Source: Corynebacterium pelargi
GTDB lineage: Bacteria; Actinomycetota; Actinomycetes; Mycobacteriales; Mycobacteriaceae
Reading direction: 5' to 3'
DNA: 64,000 nt
Assembly (NCBI RefSeq): GCF_014635485.1
Contig: NZ_BMCX01000005.1
Span: 122,494-186,493, forward strand
The position numbers and the translations under genes are program-made. Under the pieces are notes generated by a model. That model did not search any database. It saw only the letters and a program-made list of their open reading frames with translations, and was not told the DNA's origin. Shown piece after piece: positions 39,163 through 49,329 of this stretch (within the stretch, counting starts at the first letter, position 1; the number at the start of each line of letters is the position of its first letter).

Positions 39163-39981
39163 CTATTCCAAGGGGGCGGCGTCGAGCAGGCGCACGCCCT
39201 CTACCCATGCCGCACACAGCACCAGGGCAGGCTCGGAATCTTCTGAGAGATCCTCCCCCACCACTTTGAGGTAATCAAGGCTAACCCCGGGCGCGGCGCT
39301 TAATTGCTCACTCACGCGATCAATCGCACCAGGATCGGCACTCAACGCCTTCACCGCACGAGAAAGCGCCAGGGCCTGTTGCTTGCCCTTGGCACTTAAA
39401 CGAGCATTGCGGCTTGATTGCGCCAAACCTTCTGCGCTGCGGACGATGGGCACGGCCACGATCTCAACTGGGAAGTTCAAGTCCTCCACCATGCGGCGAA
39501 TGATGGCGAGCTGCTGGGCGTCCTTTTCCCCAAAAAACGCATAATCTGGCTGCACCAAATTGAAGAGCTTCGCCACCACGGTGACTACCCCATCGAAGTG
39601 CCCTGGCCGCGATGCGCCCTCTAAAATCTCCCCCATTCGTCCCGAACGAACCCAAATGTCCGGCACGCCATGGGGGTACATTTCTTCCACCGAAGGCGCA
39701 AAGACAAGATCCACGCTGCCTTCGAGCAATGCCAGATCCTGATCAAGCTGGCGCGGATAATTGCGATAGTCATCGCATTCGCCAAGATCTGCGAATTGCA
39801 GTGGATTGGCAAAAATGCTGAGCACGCGAATATCACAATCCGCCGCCGCTCCCACCAACTGCAGGTGGCCTTGGTGCAGCGCACCCATGGTCGGAATCAG
39901 CCCTATACTGCCGGGCTTTTTTTCGCGCAGCGTTGATAGCGCCCGCCGCAATTCGCCCAAGCTCTGCACAAGCTGTGGCAT
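39163..39981 (-). CDS. panC: Pantothenate synthetase
   Basis: 272 aa, ligates pantoate and beta-alanine with ATP. HIGH-like motif [17 protein letters not shown] near residue 32, [27 protein letters not shown] near 145 and the KMSKS-like LSSRNARL region ([11 protein letters not shown]) near 180. An AGGAGG site lies before the ATG, which overlaps the panB stop (TAATG). Confidence 0.95.
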   Translation of the reverse strand: MPQLVQSLGELRRALSTLREKKPGSIGLIPTMGALHQGHLQLVGAAADCDIRVLSIFANPLQFADLGECDDYRNYPRQLDQDLALLEGSVDLVFAPSVEEMYPHGVPDIWVRSGRMGEILEGASRPGHFDGVVTVVAKLFNLVQPDYAFFGEKDAQQLAIIRRMVEDLNFPVEIVAVPIVRSAEGLAQSSRNARLSAKGKQQALALSRAVKALSADPGAIDRVSEQLSAAPGVSLDYLKVVGEDLSEDSEPALVLCAAWVEGVRLLDAAPLE

Positions 39982-40820
39982 TAGTCCTCCTTTGGGTCGC
40001 TAAAGGATTCAGCCTCGGCCGGGAAGGTTCGGGCATGAACCTCCTGGATATACTCCCGCGCTGCCTGATCAAGCACAGAGGCGACGTCGGCAAAGCGACG
40101 CACGAAGCGCGGCGCACGCCCCTGCCCCAGGCCAAAGGCATCCGTCCACACGAGAATCTGCCCATCGGTGGCGTTGCCCGCGCCAATGCCGATGGTAGGA
40201 ATGCGCAGCGCAGAGCTAATTTCCCCGGCAATTTCCTGAGGCACCATTTCCAACACCACGGCGAAGGCGCCAGCTTCTTCCACACGGCGAGCTGCTTCAA
40301 AAAGCGTTTCACGTGCCTCGCCCTTGCCCTGCACCACGAAGCCGCCAAGCGCATGCTCGGATTGAGGCGTAAAGCCAAGGTGCGCCATCACGGGGATGCC
40401 GGCCTCAACGATGGCGCGAATCAGCTCGGGGCGTTCGCCTTCCAATTTGATGGCGTCTGCTCCGGTGGCCTTCATCAGCTCGATGGCGCTTTGCACGCCC
40501 TGCTGGCAAGACACTTCATAGGAACCAAAGGGAAGGTCCACAACCACGAGTGGTCGCGGTGCTGCATCGGCTACTGCGCGGCCAAGCATAGCCATTTCAT
40601 TCATGGACATTGAAAGCGTTGAAGGCCTTCCAAAGACCACATTTGCCGCGGAATCCCCCACGAGTAAAATATCGATACCAGCCTGAGCGAAAATACTGGC
40701 ACTTAAGGCATCGTAGCTGGTGAGAGCGCTAATGGGACGGCCTTCATCCTTCATCGCTTGGATGTGACGGATGCGCAGGCGCTTGGGCGAGAACTGTTGA
40801 TTATTGCCATACACGGACAT
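39981..40820 (-). CDS. panB: 3-methyl-2-oxobutanoate hydroxymethyltransferase
   Basis: 279 aa, first step of pantoate synthesis from ketoisovalerate and methylene-[23 protein letters not shown] near residue 45, [16 protein letters not shown] and [17 protein letters not shown] are the family motifs. The start at 40820 is chosen: no ribosome binding site precedes it, but TATACT ends 7 nt upstream, suggesting a leaderless mRNA. Confidence 0.94.
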   Translation of the reverse strand: MSVYGNNQQFSPKRLRIRHIQAMKDEGRPISALTSYDALSASIFAQAGIDILLVGDSAANVVFGRPSTLSMSMNEMAMLGRAVADAAPRPLVVVDLPFGSYEVSCQQGVQSAIELMKATGADAIKLEGERPELIRAIVEAGIPVMAHLGFTPQSEHALGGFVVQGKGEARETLFEAARRVEEAGAFAVVLEMVPQEIAGEISSALRIPTIGIGAGNATDGQILVWTDAFGLGQGRAPRFVRRFADVASVLDQAAREYIQEVHARTFPAEAESFSDPKED

Positions 40821-40864
40821 GCCAAGGAGTATATTCTGCGTTCGTCTTGTTATGATTAAGGTCC
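40821..40864. promoter_or_regulatory. Divergent promoters of panBC and the DUF1846 gene
   Basis: In 44 bp the minus-strand -10 TATACT (40828-40833) lies 7 nt before panB and the plus-strand -10 TATGAT (40851-40856) lies 8 nt before the DUF1846 ATG. The two transcripts would start within or next to the start codons, and their polymerase sites overlap. Confidence 0.6.
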
Positions 40865-42355
40865 ATGACATACCGAATCGGTTTCGACCGCGATAAGTAC
40901 ATCGAGCTCCAATCCCAGCACATTAAGGCCCGCCGAGAAGAACTCGGCGGCAAACTCTATCTAGAGATGGGAGGCAAGCTTTTCGACGATCTTCATGCCT
41001 CCCGAGTCCTCCCCGGATTCACCCCAGACAACAAAATCGCAATGTTGGATCGCATCCGCGACGAAGTGGAAATCCTCGTTTGCATCAATGCCAAGGACCT
41101 CGAGCGCCACAAAATCCGCGCCGACCTTGGCATTTCTTATGAGGACGATGTGCTCCGACTCATCGACGTCTTCCGTGACCGGGGCTTTCTTGCAGAGCAC
41201 GTGGTGATCACCCAACTCGACGACGACAACCGCTTGGCCATGGCCTTCATCGAACGCCTGGAACGCCTAGGTGTGAAGGTCGCCCGCCACCGCGTGATCC
41301 CCGGCTACCCCACCGACCAAGACTTCGTGGTGAGCGAGGAAGGTTTCGGCCGCAATGAGTACGCCGCCACCACCCGAGATTTGGTGGTTGTGACCGCACC
41401 AGGTCCAGGTTCCGGCAAGCTGGCCACCTGCCTTTCGCAGATCTACCACGAGCACCAGCGCGGCACCGCTGCAGGCTACGCAAAGTTCGAGACCTTCCCC
41501 ATCTGGAATCTGCCGCTCGAGCACCCGGTGAACCTGGCCTATGAGGCAGCCACCGTGGACCTCAACGACGCGAACATCATCGATTCCTTCCACCTGGCCG
41601 CCTATGGCGAGCAGACGGTGAATTACAACCGCGATGTTGAGGCATTCCCGCTGCTCAAGACCTTGCTTGAGCGCCTGACCGGATCTTCGCCCTACCAGTC
41701 GCCTACCGATATGGGCGTGAATATGGCCGGCTACTGCATCTCCGATGATGCCGCGTGCCGCGAGGCCGCCGAGCAGGAAATCATTCGCCGCTACTTCAAG
41801 GCGCTTGTCGACGAAGCAAAGCAGGGCATCGACTCGACCCAATCCGACCGTGCCGCTGTGGTGATGGCCAAGGCCGGCATCAAGCCTTCGCAGCGCAAGG
41901 TCGTTGCACCGGCACGCGAGGTTGCGGAGCGCACCGGCGAGCCAGGCAGCGCCATTGAACTTCCCGATGGCACGATCGTGACCGGACGCACGAGTGAATT
42001 GCTGGGATGTTCGGCAGCCATGCTGCTGAATGCCTTAAAGCAGCTCGCAGGCCTCGACGATGTGCACCTGCTCTCCCCCGGTTCCATTGAGCCGATCCAG
42101 CGCCTGAAGACGATGCACCTGGGTAGCCAGAATCCTCGTCTTCACACCGATGAGGTGCTCATTGCGCTTTCAACTTCCGCTGAAACCAATGAGGACGCCG
42201 CGAAGGCTCTGGATCAATTGAAGAACCTTCATGGCTGCGATGTTCACACCACCACCATCCTCGGTTCGGTGGATGAGGGCATCTTCCGTAACTTGGGCGT
42301 GCTCGTCACTTCCGACCCGAAGTTCCAGCAGAAGAAGCTGTACCAGAAGCGCTAA
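40865..42355 (+). CDS. DUF1846 domain-containing protein
   Basis: 496 aa, covering the full DUF1846 family. It begins [20 protein letters not shown] and has [20 protein letters not shown] near residue 180, a phosphate-loop-like segment. The structure of a pneumococcal member is known but the biochemical role is not. It is monocistronic with an overlapping stop (4 bp) to convergent dhaM. A copy of the 12-bp word lies inside at 40977-40988. Confidence 0.88.
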   Translation: MTYRIGFDRDKYIELQSQHIKARREELGGKLYLEMGGKLFDDLHASRVLPGFTPDNKIAMLDRIRDEVEILVCINAKDLERHKIRADLGISYEDDVLRLIDVFRDRGFLAEHVVITQLDDDNRLAMAFIERLERLGVKVARHRVIPGYPTDQDFVVSEEGFGRNEYAATTRDLVVVTAPGPGSGKLATCLSQIYHEHQRGTAAGYAKFETFPIWNLPLEHPVNLAYEAATVDLNDANIIDSFHLAAYGEQTVNYNRDVEAFPLLKTLLERLTGSSPYQSPTDMGVNMAGYCISDDAACREAAEQEIIRRYFKALVDEAKQGIDSTQSDRAAVVMAKAGIKPSQRKVVAPAREVAERTGEPGSAIELPDGTIVTGRTSELLGCSAAMLLNALKQLAGLDDVHLLSPGSIEPIQRLKTMHLGSQNPRLHTDEVLIALSTSAETNEDAAKALDQLKNLHGCDVHTTTILGSVDEGIFRNLGVLVTSDPKFQQKKLYQKR

Positions 42356-42993
42356 TCGAGCCCTTCCTCAATAGCTTTGGCGATGCGGTCCACAGCGGCC
42401 GCATCGCTTGAGGTTATTGTCACCGTGTCGTTTTGTTTGATGCCTAGACCCATCACCATCAACGGGCTTTCAGCATCAACATCATTGATAAACACGTCAC
42501 TTTCAGCCTGCGATGCCAATACCGCCAAGGCCGCCGCTGGCCGGGCATGCAAGCCTGCGGCATCAGCGACTACCGCCTCACGCGAATAGTCGCCACCCGA
42601 TTCCACTTCAACCTCAACGAAGCTCTTGATAGCTGCCAGAGCCGCCTCGGCCACTTGGTCGAGTTCATCGCCCTGCGCTGCGGCCACGGCTGCGGCGATG
42701 GTGCCTTCCACAAAGGGCACATCAACAAAGCGCACTGAACCATCTAGGAGCTCAATCACCATCTCCACCGTCATGGTGGCCGAGCCCAAATCGCTTAAGA
42801 AGAGCACCTGGTGGCCCAAATCTAAAAGCTCTTGAGCTGCGGATTCGATCAAATCATAGGAGGTGCCGATCCCCTTTTCTGCGGTGCCGCCGGCACAACG
42901 AATGGGCACATCCGGTGCCATCTGCTTGGCTAAGGTTTGAAGCCCTTGAGCAAGCTCGGCGGAATGCGACACTAAAACGAGCCCAACGCTCAT
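42352..42993 (-). CDS. dhaM: Dihydroxyacetone kinase phosphotransfer subunit DhaM
   Basis: 213 aa. The EIIA-Man-like domain (about 1-125) has its phospho-His in [15 protein letters not shown] and [13 protein letters not shown]; the HPr-like domain (about 135-213) has the phospho-His in [15 protein letters not shown]. It passes phosphate from the PTS to DhaL-bound ADP. The EI domain of long DhaM is absent. Third gene of dhaKLM. Confidence 0.93.
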   Translation of the reverse strand: MSVGLVLVSHSAELAQGLQTLAKQMAPDVPIRCAGGTAEKGIGTSYDLIESAAQELLDLGHQVLFLSDLGSATMTVEMVIELLDGSVRFVDVPFVEGTIAAAVAAAQGDELDQVAEAALAAIKSFVEVEVESGGDYSREAVVADAAGLHARPAAALAVLASQAESDVFINDVDAESPLMVMGLGIKQNDTVTITSSDAAAVDRIAKAIEEGLD

Positions 42994-43002
42994 GCTGTAC
43001 TC

Positions 43003-43620
43003 CTATTCGGCTGCTTTGGCGGCCGCATCGAGAATCAGAGCCGATGAGGCAGCGCCGGGATCCTTATGGCCAATGGAGCGTTCGCCAAGATACGAGGCAC
43101 GCCCCTTGGTGGCACGCATGGGTATGGTTGCCGCGGCCCCGGCCTCGGCAGCGCCCGCGGCGATGGACAGCACGAGTGCCGCATCGCCCTCGGTTGCCTG
43201 CGCCGCTTGGGCCGCTGGTGCCCACGCATCAACCATGGTCTTTTCACCCTCGCTCGCTTTGCCGCGTTGTTGGATTCCTTCGAGGGCTGCTTGGAGCATG
43301 GCAGCAATAGCTTGGCCGTCGATGGTTTCCGGTGTTGCCTTGGCTGCGCGCAAGAAAGCGGTTCCTAGCAGCGGGCCAGATGCTCCGCCGACGGTAGAAA
43401 TGAGTACTCGAGCAGTGGTCTTTAATACCGCCTGCGGGTCTGCTGGCTGTTCAGCATCGAGCGCTTCGATCACGGCCTTGAAACCACGGTCCAAGTTCGC
43501 GCCGTGGTCGGCATCGCCGATGGCACGGTCAAGATCGGTGAGTGTGTCTTTGTGTTCTGCAATGGCTTCTGCACTTTTGTGCATCCACGCTAAAGCCCAT
43601 TCGGTTCCGAGGGTGCTCAT
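43003..43620 (-). CDS. dhaL: Dihydroxyacetone kinase ADP-binding subunit DhaL
   Basis: 205 aa, all-helical nucleotide subunit. The Mg-ADP site is AIGDADHGANLDRGF near residue 35 and SSGPLLGTAF-like GGASGPLLGTAFLRAA near 80. It lies 2 nt after dhaK and 9 nt before dhaM. Confidence 0.94.
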   Translation of the reverse strand: MSTLGTEWALAWMHKSAEAIAEHKDTLTDLDRAIGDADHGANLDRGFKAVIEALDAEQPADPQAVLKTTARVLISTVGGASGPLLGTAFLRAAKATPETIDGQAIAAMLQAALEGIQQRGKASEGEKTMVDAWAPAAQAAQATEGDAALVLSIAAGAAEAGAAATIPMRATKGRASYLGERSIGHKDPGAASSALILDAAAKAAE

Positions 43621-43622
43621 GC

Positions 43623-44615
43623 TTATACTCCCTTTCGCAGTGCTGGGGTGTTGCAGGGGGCGTCGAAAAGCTCAAGCATGGAATCGTTGACGCGCATGAG
43701 TGTGATTGATGCGCCTTGCATTTCCAGGCTCGTAACAAAATTGCCCACAAGACTTCTTTCGATGGAGATGCCTTCGAGGTTCAGGCGCTGATGCAGGCGG
43801 CGGAACATGATGTAGAGTTCGCTGCTTGGCGTGCCGCCCATGCCGTTGACCAGGGCGATGACTCGATCCCCGGAGCTAAGCTGGAGATCTTCAACAATTG
43901 GGTCAATGAGCTGGTCAGTGATGTGATCGGCATCGGCCATGGGAATGCGCTTTGATCCCGGCTCGCCGTGGATTCCGATGCCAATCTCCACCTCATCTTC
44001 GTCCAGGGTGAAGGTGGGTTTGCCCACGTGAGGCACCGTGCAGGAGGTGAGAGCAACGCCCATCGAGCGAGTATTGCGCACGGCTTCTTCGGCGATGGAA
44101 ACGACGGAATCGAGATCGTCGCCTCGTTCCGCTGCGGCTCCGGCGAGCTTTTCCACCAATACCGTGCCGGCAACGCCGCGACGTCCGGCGGTGTAGAGGG
44201 AGTCTTCTACCGCGACATCGTCGTTGACGATGATTTGGCGCACGTCAATGCCTTCGAATTCCGCTAATTCTGCGGCGGTATCGAAATTGAGGACGTCGCC
44301 GGTGTAATTCTTGACAATAAAGACGACGCCTTTGCCGCTATCGGCGATTTTGGCTGCCTTGAGGATCGGGTCTGGCGTTGGGGAGGTGAATACCGGTCCG
44401 GGCACTGCTGCGTCGAGCATGCCTTCGCCCACAAATCCTGCGTGCAGGGGTTCATGGCCTGAGCCACCGCCGGAGACCAACCCAACCTTTTGGGATTTTT
44501 GGCTCCGGTACACCACGATCGGATCGAAACTCGCCTCTACCTGTTCATGGGCAAGGGCGAAGCCTTCGACCGATTCTGCAACTACCTGTTCTGGGTCGTT
44601 GATGAGTTTCTTCAT
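43623..44615 (-). CDS. dhaK: Dihydroxyacetone kinase substrate-binding subunit DhaK
   Basis: 330 aa, binds dihydroxyacetone covalently through a His. [20 protein letters not shown] near residue 50 and [14 protein letters not shown] near 265 are the family motifs; the substrate-binding His sits in GIGIHGEPG near 220. ATG 44615 has GGAAAGG 7 nt upstream; the preceding TTG is rejected. With DhaL and DhaM it turns dihydroxyacetone into DHAP at the expense of PEP. Confidence 0.94.
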   Translation of the reverse strand: MKKLINDPEQVVAESVEGFALAHEQVEASFDPIVVYRSQKSQKVGLVSGGGSGHEPLHAGFVGEGMLDAAVPGPVFTSPTPDPILKAAKIADSGKGVVFIVKNYTGDVLNFDTAAELAEFEGIDVRQIIVNDDVAVEDSLYTAGRRGVAGTVLVEKLAGAAAERGDDLDSVVSIAEEAVRNTRSMGVALTSCTVPHVGKPTFTLDEDEVEIGIGIHGEPGSKRIPMADADHITDQLIDPIVEDLQLSSGDRVIALVNGMGGTPSSELYIMFRRLHQRLNLEGISIERSLVGNFVTSLEMQGASITLMRVNDSMLELFDAPCNTPALRKGV

Positions 44616-44655
44616 CAATCTGCCTTTCCTTTAGCTCTGGGCACCCAGGATACGC

Positions 44656-45726
44656 TTAAAAATTCGGCGGATCCTTGCAAGATTCATCTCCAAAGAAGCC
44701 TTCCGGATAGGTCAGCAGGATGGTGCAGCCTTTGGTTTTCCAGGTAACGAGGCCGTGTTCGTTAATTTCGCAGGTAATTTCTTTCTTTGTTTTCTTATTG
44801 TGGTGGTGCCTGCAAAGTAATTGGGCATTTCTTGGGCTCGTCGGCCCGCCTTGGCCATAGGGAACAACATGATCAATATCGCAATACACGGCGGCGACAT
44901 TGCAATCCGGGTAGCGGCAGTGGCCATCGCGCCCGGCAATGCTCGCCCTCATGGCTTGGCTAAAGCGGTATCCCGCCGTCTCCGCATCGAAATCGACTTC
45001 TCTAAATGTTGCGGAGGCTTTGAGCGTGGCCAGCTCGCTGGCACTGAATTTTGCCCCCGAAGCGGTGCGCAAACCGCGGGCCGGGTGTGCCTCATAGGTA
45101 TTGACCACGACATTTGGGTTCTCGCCCAAGGCCATCTTTAACAGGGCCTCTCCTGCTGTGCATTCGAGCCTTCGAGCAAGCTTCGTTACTGCATCACGAA
45201 TGGTTTCTGCAGCGCCTTCACTACTAATGACTTCTAACCTGGCCAAGCCTGGAGCGACAGGGGTGATGGTGATGTTTTGGCTTGGCTGCTCGGGCTCGGC
45301 CTCCTGCTCAAGGTATTCGAGGATAAAACGCCGGATCTGCTTGGCGCTCGGAATGGCTTGATTTTCGCGCTTTGGGTGCAGGTAGTGAGCAAGCCGGAGG
45401 TCTAGATCCTCCCAGCTTTTATCGGTGGCGACGTTGAGGGTATTGGCGATGGCGATGAGCCGTGGAAAGTCGAGGTGCCAGAGTGCCTGTTGGAGGGCGT
45501 GGAGCGTGGGCAATTGTTGGAGAGCGTAGACAGCCCACAGGCGGTTTTCTACATATGTTTTTGTGTGCTGCAGCCTAAAGGCTAAGTCTTCGGCGATCCA
45601 CTCGAATTCCGAGTCAAGTTCCTCTGGGAGCTGCGATTGCCAAAAGGCGTATTCCTCCTGGAAGAGGCGGCGTTGCATGCGGCACGCTGGATCTCGCATA
45701 TCGCAGCGACGATAGTAAGCGAGCAT
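44656..45726 (-). CDS. HNH endonuclease domain protein (13E12-like)
   Basis: 356 aa. The C-terminal HNH motif is CRYPDCNVAAVYCDIDHVVP with CRHHHNKKT about 30 residues on, typical of the actinobacterial DUF222/13E12 HNH family, often found in many copies and in mobile regions. The N-terminal 200 residues are helical. ATG 45726 is chosen for the GGGGAGGGGA site just before it; upstream starts exist. An inverted repeat lies 26-48 nt upstream of the start. Target unknown. Confidence 0.82.
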   Translation of the reverse strand: MLAYYRRCDMRDPACRMQRRLFQEEYAFWQSQLPEELDSEFEWIAEDLAFRLQHTKTYVENRLWAVYALQQLPTLHALQQALWHLDFPRLIAIANTLNVATDKSWEDLDLRLAHYLHPKRENQAIPSAKQIRRFILEYLEQEAEPEQPSQNITITPVAPGLARLEVISSEGAAETIRDAVTKLARRLECTAGEALLKMALGENPNVVVNTYEAHPARGLRTASGAKFSASELATLKASATFREVDFDAETAGYRFSQAMRASIAGRDGHCRYPDCNVAAVYCDIDHVVPYGQGGPTSPRNAQLLCRHHHNKKTKKEITCEINEHGLVTWKTKGCTILLTYPEGFFGDESCKDPPNF

Positions 45727-45751
45727 TTCCCCTCCCCTCGGGTAGATCATC

Positions 45752-45774
45752 TGTTCTAAAACAATAATAGAACA
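45752..45774. promoter_or_regulatory. Operator-like inverted repeat before the HNH gene
   Basis: TGTTCTA and TAGAACA separated by 9 nt. It covers the likely promoter of the HNH gene. The rest of the gap to hypD (45727-45829) shows no gene. Confidence 0.45.
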
Positions 45775-45829
45775 CATGAGCGAAGCAGGCAAGGGCTAGG
45801 CGAAAATTTCTCTCACATCACCGCTCACA

Positions 45830-46990
45830 TCACCTCTGAGCTGCGAGTTGTTCGGTGGTGGCTCTGTCGATACGCCCGAAATTATAAAAGGCTGCGCACG
45901 CGCCTTCCGGGGACACCATGCAGGTGCCAATGGGCGTGTCTGGGGTACACGCCGTGCCGAAGACCTTGCACTGCCAAGGCTTGATTCTTCCGGTGAGCAC
46001 GGAGCCGCATTCGCAGGCCTTGGGATCTGCGATTCTGTTTCCTGGCACCTCAAAACGCCGCTCCGCATCCCAATCAGCATAGGCATCGGCAATGCCAAGC
46101 CCTGAGTGTTCGAGCCACCCAAGACCGCGCCACTCGAAGGTATCGCGAAGCGTGAAGACCTTCTCCATCATGGCAAGCGCGGCCGTATTGCCTGCCGGGC
46201 GCACGACCCTGGCGTATTGGTTTTGTACTTCCGCCTTGCCTGCCGCAACCTGCCCGGAAACAAATTGCGTGAGCAGCATCGACACTGCTTGCAGAATATC
46301 CAAAGGCTCGAAGCCTGCCACGGCCACGGGCTTATTAAATTCTTGGGCAAGAAAGTTGAAAGCCTTTGTGCCAATGATCGTGCTCACATGCCCTGGGCCA
46401 ATAAAGCCGTCGACGGCTGTTTTGCCCCCATTGATGATGGCCCGCATGGGAGGCTCGATGGTGACGTGATTGGAAAAGACCGAGAAATTGCGCACGCCAT
46501 GCTTCTTCGCAGCCTCCAGGGTGACGGCTGTGGAAGGTGCCGTCGTTTCAAAACCAACGGCAAAAAAGACGACTTCTTTATTCGGGTGCTCTTGGGCAAG
46601 TTTGAGGGCATCCAGCGGGGAATACACGAATTGGATATCGCAGCCCTCGGCGCGGGCGTGCATGAGCGAATCCTTAGATCCCGGCACGCGCATCATGTCT
46701 CCGAAGGTGGTGAGCAGCACGTTGGGTTGCTTGGCCAGCCAAATAGCATCGTCGACGCGCCCCATGGGAATGACGCATACCGGACAACCCGGCCCGTGGA
46801 TGAGGTCGATGGATTCGGGCAGCAGGTTTTCTAGGCCATAGCGGTAGATGGAGTGGGTATGTCCCCCGCACACCTCCATCAGGCGTAGGGGTTCATCGCG
46901 TTTGGTGGCGAGTATTTCGGTGTCGTGTTGGATGCGGTGGATCAGGGCACGGGCAGCGGCGGGATCGCGGAATTCATCTACAAATTGCAT
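45830..46990 (-). CDS. hypD: Hydrogenase maturation factor HypD
   Basis: 386 aa [4Fe-4S] protein; with HypC it holds the Fe(CN)2CO group during assembly. Key motifs: MEVCGGHTHSIYRYGL near residue 38, HGPGCPVCVIP near 65, and GFETTAPSTAVTLEAA near 155, all with the essential cysteines. Last gene of the hupK-hypC2-hypC1-hypD set. Confidence 0.96.
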   Translation of the reverse strand: MQFVDEFRDPAAARALIHRIQHDTEILATKRDEPLRLMEVCGGHTHSIYRYGLENLLPESIDLIHGPGCPVCVIPMGRVDDAIWLAKQPNVLLTTFGDMMRVPGSKDSLMHARAEGCDIQFVYSPLDALKLAQEHPNKEVVFFAVGFETTAPSTAVTLEAAKKHGVRNFSVFSNHVTIEPPMRAIINGGKTAVDGFIGPGHVSTIIGTKAFNFLAQEFNKPVAVAGFEPLDILQAVSMLLTQFVSGQVAAGKAEVQNQYARVVRPAGNTAALAMMEKVFTLRDTFEWRGLGWLEHSGLGIADAYADWDAERRFEVPGNRIADPKACECGSVLTGRIKPWQCKVFGTACTPDTPIGTCMVSPEGACAAFYNFGRIDRATTEQLAAQR

Positions 46991-46999
46991 GGTTGAGCC

Positions 47000-47263
47000 C
47001 TAAATATCCGAGGTTTTAAAAGAATCGAGTTCGTCTTCAAATGTGTTTGCGCCAAGTTGCTGGATTTGCTGCAAGGTTGTGGCCGCTTCTTCCTCATCAA
47101 TTTTGCTCAGCGCAAAACCCACGTGGATTAATAACCAATCTCCCTGCGCTATTGGCTCTGTGATGAGGTCGGTGCTGACGTTCCTGAGCACGCCCGAGAT
47201 GGAGACTTTTGCGCGATCTTTGCCTTCGATTGAGACGATCTTGGCTGGGATACCTAGGCACAT
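47000..47263 (-). CDS. hypC: Hydrogenase maturation chaperone HypC (copy 1)
   Basis: 87 aa. Begins MCLGIPAKIVSIEG, with the essential N-terminal Cys2 that binds the iron group, and has WLLIHVGFALSKIDEEEA. It hands the iron centre from HypD to the large subunit. It overlaps the second hypC gene by 10 nt and precedes hypD by 9 nt. Confidence 0.95.
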   Translation of the reverse strand: MCLGIPAKIVSIEGKDRAKVSISGVLRNVSTDLITEPIAQGDWLLIHVGFALSKIDEEEAATTLQQIQQLGANTFEDELDSFKTSDI

Positions 47264-47499
47264 GATTCATCCTTTTCAATCAAGCCATGAGATTGCATTG
47301 TGTGCAATGCTTCTGCGGCCTCTTCGGGGCTGAGCGTGCTATGCGAAAAACCATTTTGCACCAACACAAAATCACCCACCGCAACCTCAGGGGTATAGGC
47401 GAGACAAATCCGACGCTCCTGCCCCGCCATCGTTACCGTGGCCATGGGCATGAGCCCAGGTTCAATGCGCTGAATCTTCGCCGGCACACCCAGGCACAT
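47254..47499 (-). CDS. HypC/HupF family chaperone (copy 2)
   Basis: 81 aa from ATG 47499, chosen because MCLGVPAKIQ with Cys2 follows it and GGAGG lies 8 nt before. It shares FVLVQNGFSHSTLSPEEAAE with HypC. A second family member may serve the HupK-like protein, as HupF/HoxL does in proteobacteria; that is inference. It starts inside the end of the HupK-like gene. Confidence 0.85.
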   Translation of the reverse strand: MCLGVPAKIQRIEPGLMPMATVTMAGQERRICLAYTPEVAVGDFVLVQNGFSHSTLSPEEAAEALHTMQSHGLIEKDESCA

Positions 47500-48514
47500 C
47501 CTCTTCACCTCCATCGATACGGATCCGCATGGCACCCTCCGGAGCTTGCACGATGGGCAAACACGGATTGACTAAGCGAATCGCCTGCTCGAAGCCCCTT
47601 CCATTGTCCTCCGTGTCATCTGCCGCATCAACCCTATTGAGCAACTGCGTCAGCCACGCCTCATTTTGCACGGTAGGCGTGAGGATTCGTGCCGAAATAA
47701 GGGCGCCATGCGCATCGGCGAAATACTCGTGGGCAAGGAGCCCGCGTGGGCCGTCGACAAGCCCGATGCCATGGCCTGATTGCGATGGCTCGGCCTGCGC
47801 GAATTCGATACTGCCGCTGATCACGCGCTCTAAGGTATGCAGAGTTTTGGCGATGCTAGCCCCAAGCACTCGGTATATTACCTGCTCACCGTCAATATTG
47901 AGCATCGGAACGGCGCTGGCTTGCATAAATTCTGCGGGGCTGAGGAACTGCGAAAATCCCAGCTTTTCGACGCACACCTGCGGCCCAAGCGGGTGCGGGC
48001 TCAAAGAGGCGCTCAGGCCATCGAATGCGGGTGGCGTTGGTGATGTTGGCGGCTCTGAAGGAAGATCAATTGCGCGCAATGCAGACCAATCCACTTCTTT
48101 TCGCACCCCTCCCGGCACCGCAACATCCGGGAAATGGGTGCTGCAACCGGCAGTGGCCTTAATTGCCTTCCCTAACGCGATGAATGTGGGTAGCTTGCGC
48201 ATCATGCCGAGCTGCTCAAGGTTGCTGCCCAGAAGGAGCACCAGGCGGGTCACCTGCGCTGCTTCTGGAATCTCATCGATGCCCATGACCTGCTCCAATG
48301 CCATCACACCAGCCAGATGATGCGGAACCGGGCAGATGCCGCAAAGGTGTTTTACCAGGTCCGGCACCTCCCATACCGGACGGCCAATGAGCATGGGCTC
48401 GATGGCGGGCAAGGCACTGAGGTCTAATTGGAGGCCTTTTGGTGTGCGCTGTAGACGCACCTCGAAGGGATCAATGAATTCATTGACCGCGATGCGCTGA
48501 AGAAAGTCACTCAC
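47462..48514 (-). CDS. HupK/HoxV-like homologue of the hydrogenase large subunit
   Basis: 350 aa from GTG 48514 (GAGGAG site 9 nt upstream; an earlier GTG overlaps the hypA start). It aligns with the large subunit: LCGICPVPHHLAGVMALEQ matches ICGVCTGTHSVASVTAVED, and the C-terminal NPCLPI matches DPCMSC but lacks the fourth Cys. It cannot hold a complete NiFe site. Proteins of this kind (HupK/HoxV) act as scaffolds for Fe(CN)2CO before transfer to the real large subunit. Confidence 0.75.
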   Translation of the reverse strand: MSDFLQRIAVNEFIDPFEVRLQRTPKGLQLDLSALPAIEPMLIGRPVWEVPDLVKHLCGICPVPHHLAGVMALEQVMGIDEIPEAAQVTRLVLLLGSNLEQLGMMRKLPTFIALGKAIKATAGCSTHFPDVAVPGGVRKEVDWSALRAIDLPSEPPTSPTPPAFDGLSASLSPHPLGPQVCVEKLGFSQFLSPAEFMQASAVPMLNIDGEQVIYRVLGASIAKTLHTLERVISGSIEFAQAEPSQSGHGIGLVDGPRGLLAHEYFADAHGALISARILTPTVQNEAWLTQLLNRVDAADDTEDNGRGFEQAIRLVNPCLPIVQAPEGAMRIRIDGGEEDVPGCAGEDSAH

Positions 48515-48544
48515 GTAGCTCAGCTCCTCGCTAACATCAACAAT

Positions 48545-48877
48545 ATGCACGAACTCGGGCTATTGACCTCGGTGGTAGACGTGGTGCTCAAGGCGGCGCA
48601 GGGGCGCACGGTGGAATCAGTCAACCTTGAGGTGGGTGAGCGATCCGGTGCCGTTGTAGAGGCCCTGCACGCCGCCTGGCCGCTGGCCGTGCGCGATGAG
48701 GCCTTGAACGCGCGTTTAATCATCGACGTCGTTCCAGCGACGGTCTGGTGCCCAACATGTGCATGTGAACAGCGCATTGACCAGTTCTTTGCTCTGGCGT
48801 GTCCGGTCTGCGATACCCCCACAGCAGACCTACGCAAGGGCAGAGAGTTTCGGGTATTAAGCATCGAAGTCACCTAA
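48545..48877 (+). CDS. hypA: Hydrogenase nickel incorporation protein HypA (copy 1)
   Basis: 110 aa. Begins MHELGLL with the nickel-binding Met-His-Glu, and has a zinc site of two CxxC pairs (CPTC and CPVC). It runs opposite to its neighbours, between the HupK-like gene and the endopeptidase gene. TAACAT lies 7 nt before the ATG, suggesting a leaderless mRNA. Its stop overlaps the convergent endopeptidase stop by four bases. Confidence 0.92.
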   Translation: MHELGLLTSVVDVVLKAAQGRTVESVNLEVGERSGAVVEALHAAWPLAVRDEALNARLIIDVVPATVWCPTCACEQRIDQFFALACPVCDTPTADLRKGREFRVLSIEVT

Positions 48878-49329
48878 ACGCCCCAACGCCGCAAGACTGC
48901 CTCGGCCTGCATGCAGGCCTCACCCAGACTTGCTTCGACACACTTGCTCAAACCGATATGCAATTCAGTACTGTGCGCCACGATTCCCACCACCGCAACC
49001 CGCTCGGGTTCTTTACCCAACAGGCGTGCTGCACTGAGCAAATCCAAAAGGCCGACCTGGTGGGGAGACAGTTGTTGCTGCAGCAGACGGGGAATTTGGT
49101 CGCCTTCGATGGTGTGCACCTGGCCAGGAGCGCCAGGGCCTGCAAGGGCGTCGAGCACGAGCAAATCTTTGGCGTCTTCGATAGCTGGAAGGTTTTCCAT
49201 CCCCGCCGTGCCACCGTGGATAAATTGCACGCCGGCGCGCGGTTGTTGTGCCAACGCATCCAAGATGCTTAATCCCACACCATCATCGGACATGATCTGA
49301 TTGCCAATACCAAGCACAGTGACTTGCAT
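48874..49329 (-). CDS. Hydrogenase maturation endopeptidase (HyaD/HoxM type)
   Basis: 151 aa. VLGIGNQIMSDDGVGL near residue 5 is the family motif; the Glu/Asp/His metal ligands that recognise nickel are expected in DDGVG, LVLDAL and GIVAHSTE. It removes the tail after DPCMSCAVH of HyaB once nickel is in place. It starts next to the end of the cytochrome b gene. Confidence 0.93.
   Translation of the reverse strand: MQVTVLGIGNQIMSDDGVGLSILDALAQQPRAGVQFIHGGTAGMENLPAIEDAKDLLVLDALAGPGAPGQVHTIEGDQIPRLLQQQLSPHQVGLLDLLSAARLLGKEPERVAVVGIVAHSTELHIGLSKCVEASLGEACMQAEAVLRRWGV

Noticed and set aside
40305..40321. parS-like GTTTCACGTG in panB
   Set aside because: Only the left half matches; the right half reads CCTCG instead of AAACA.
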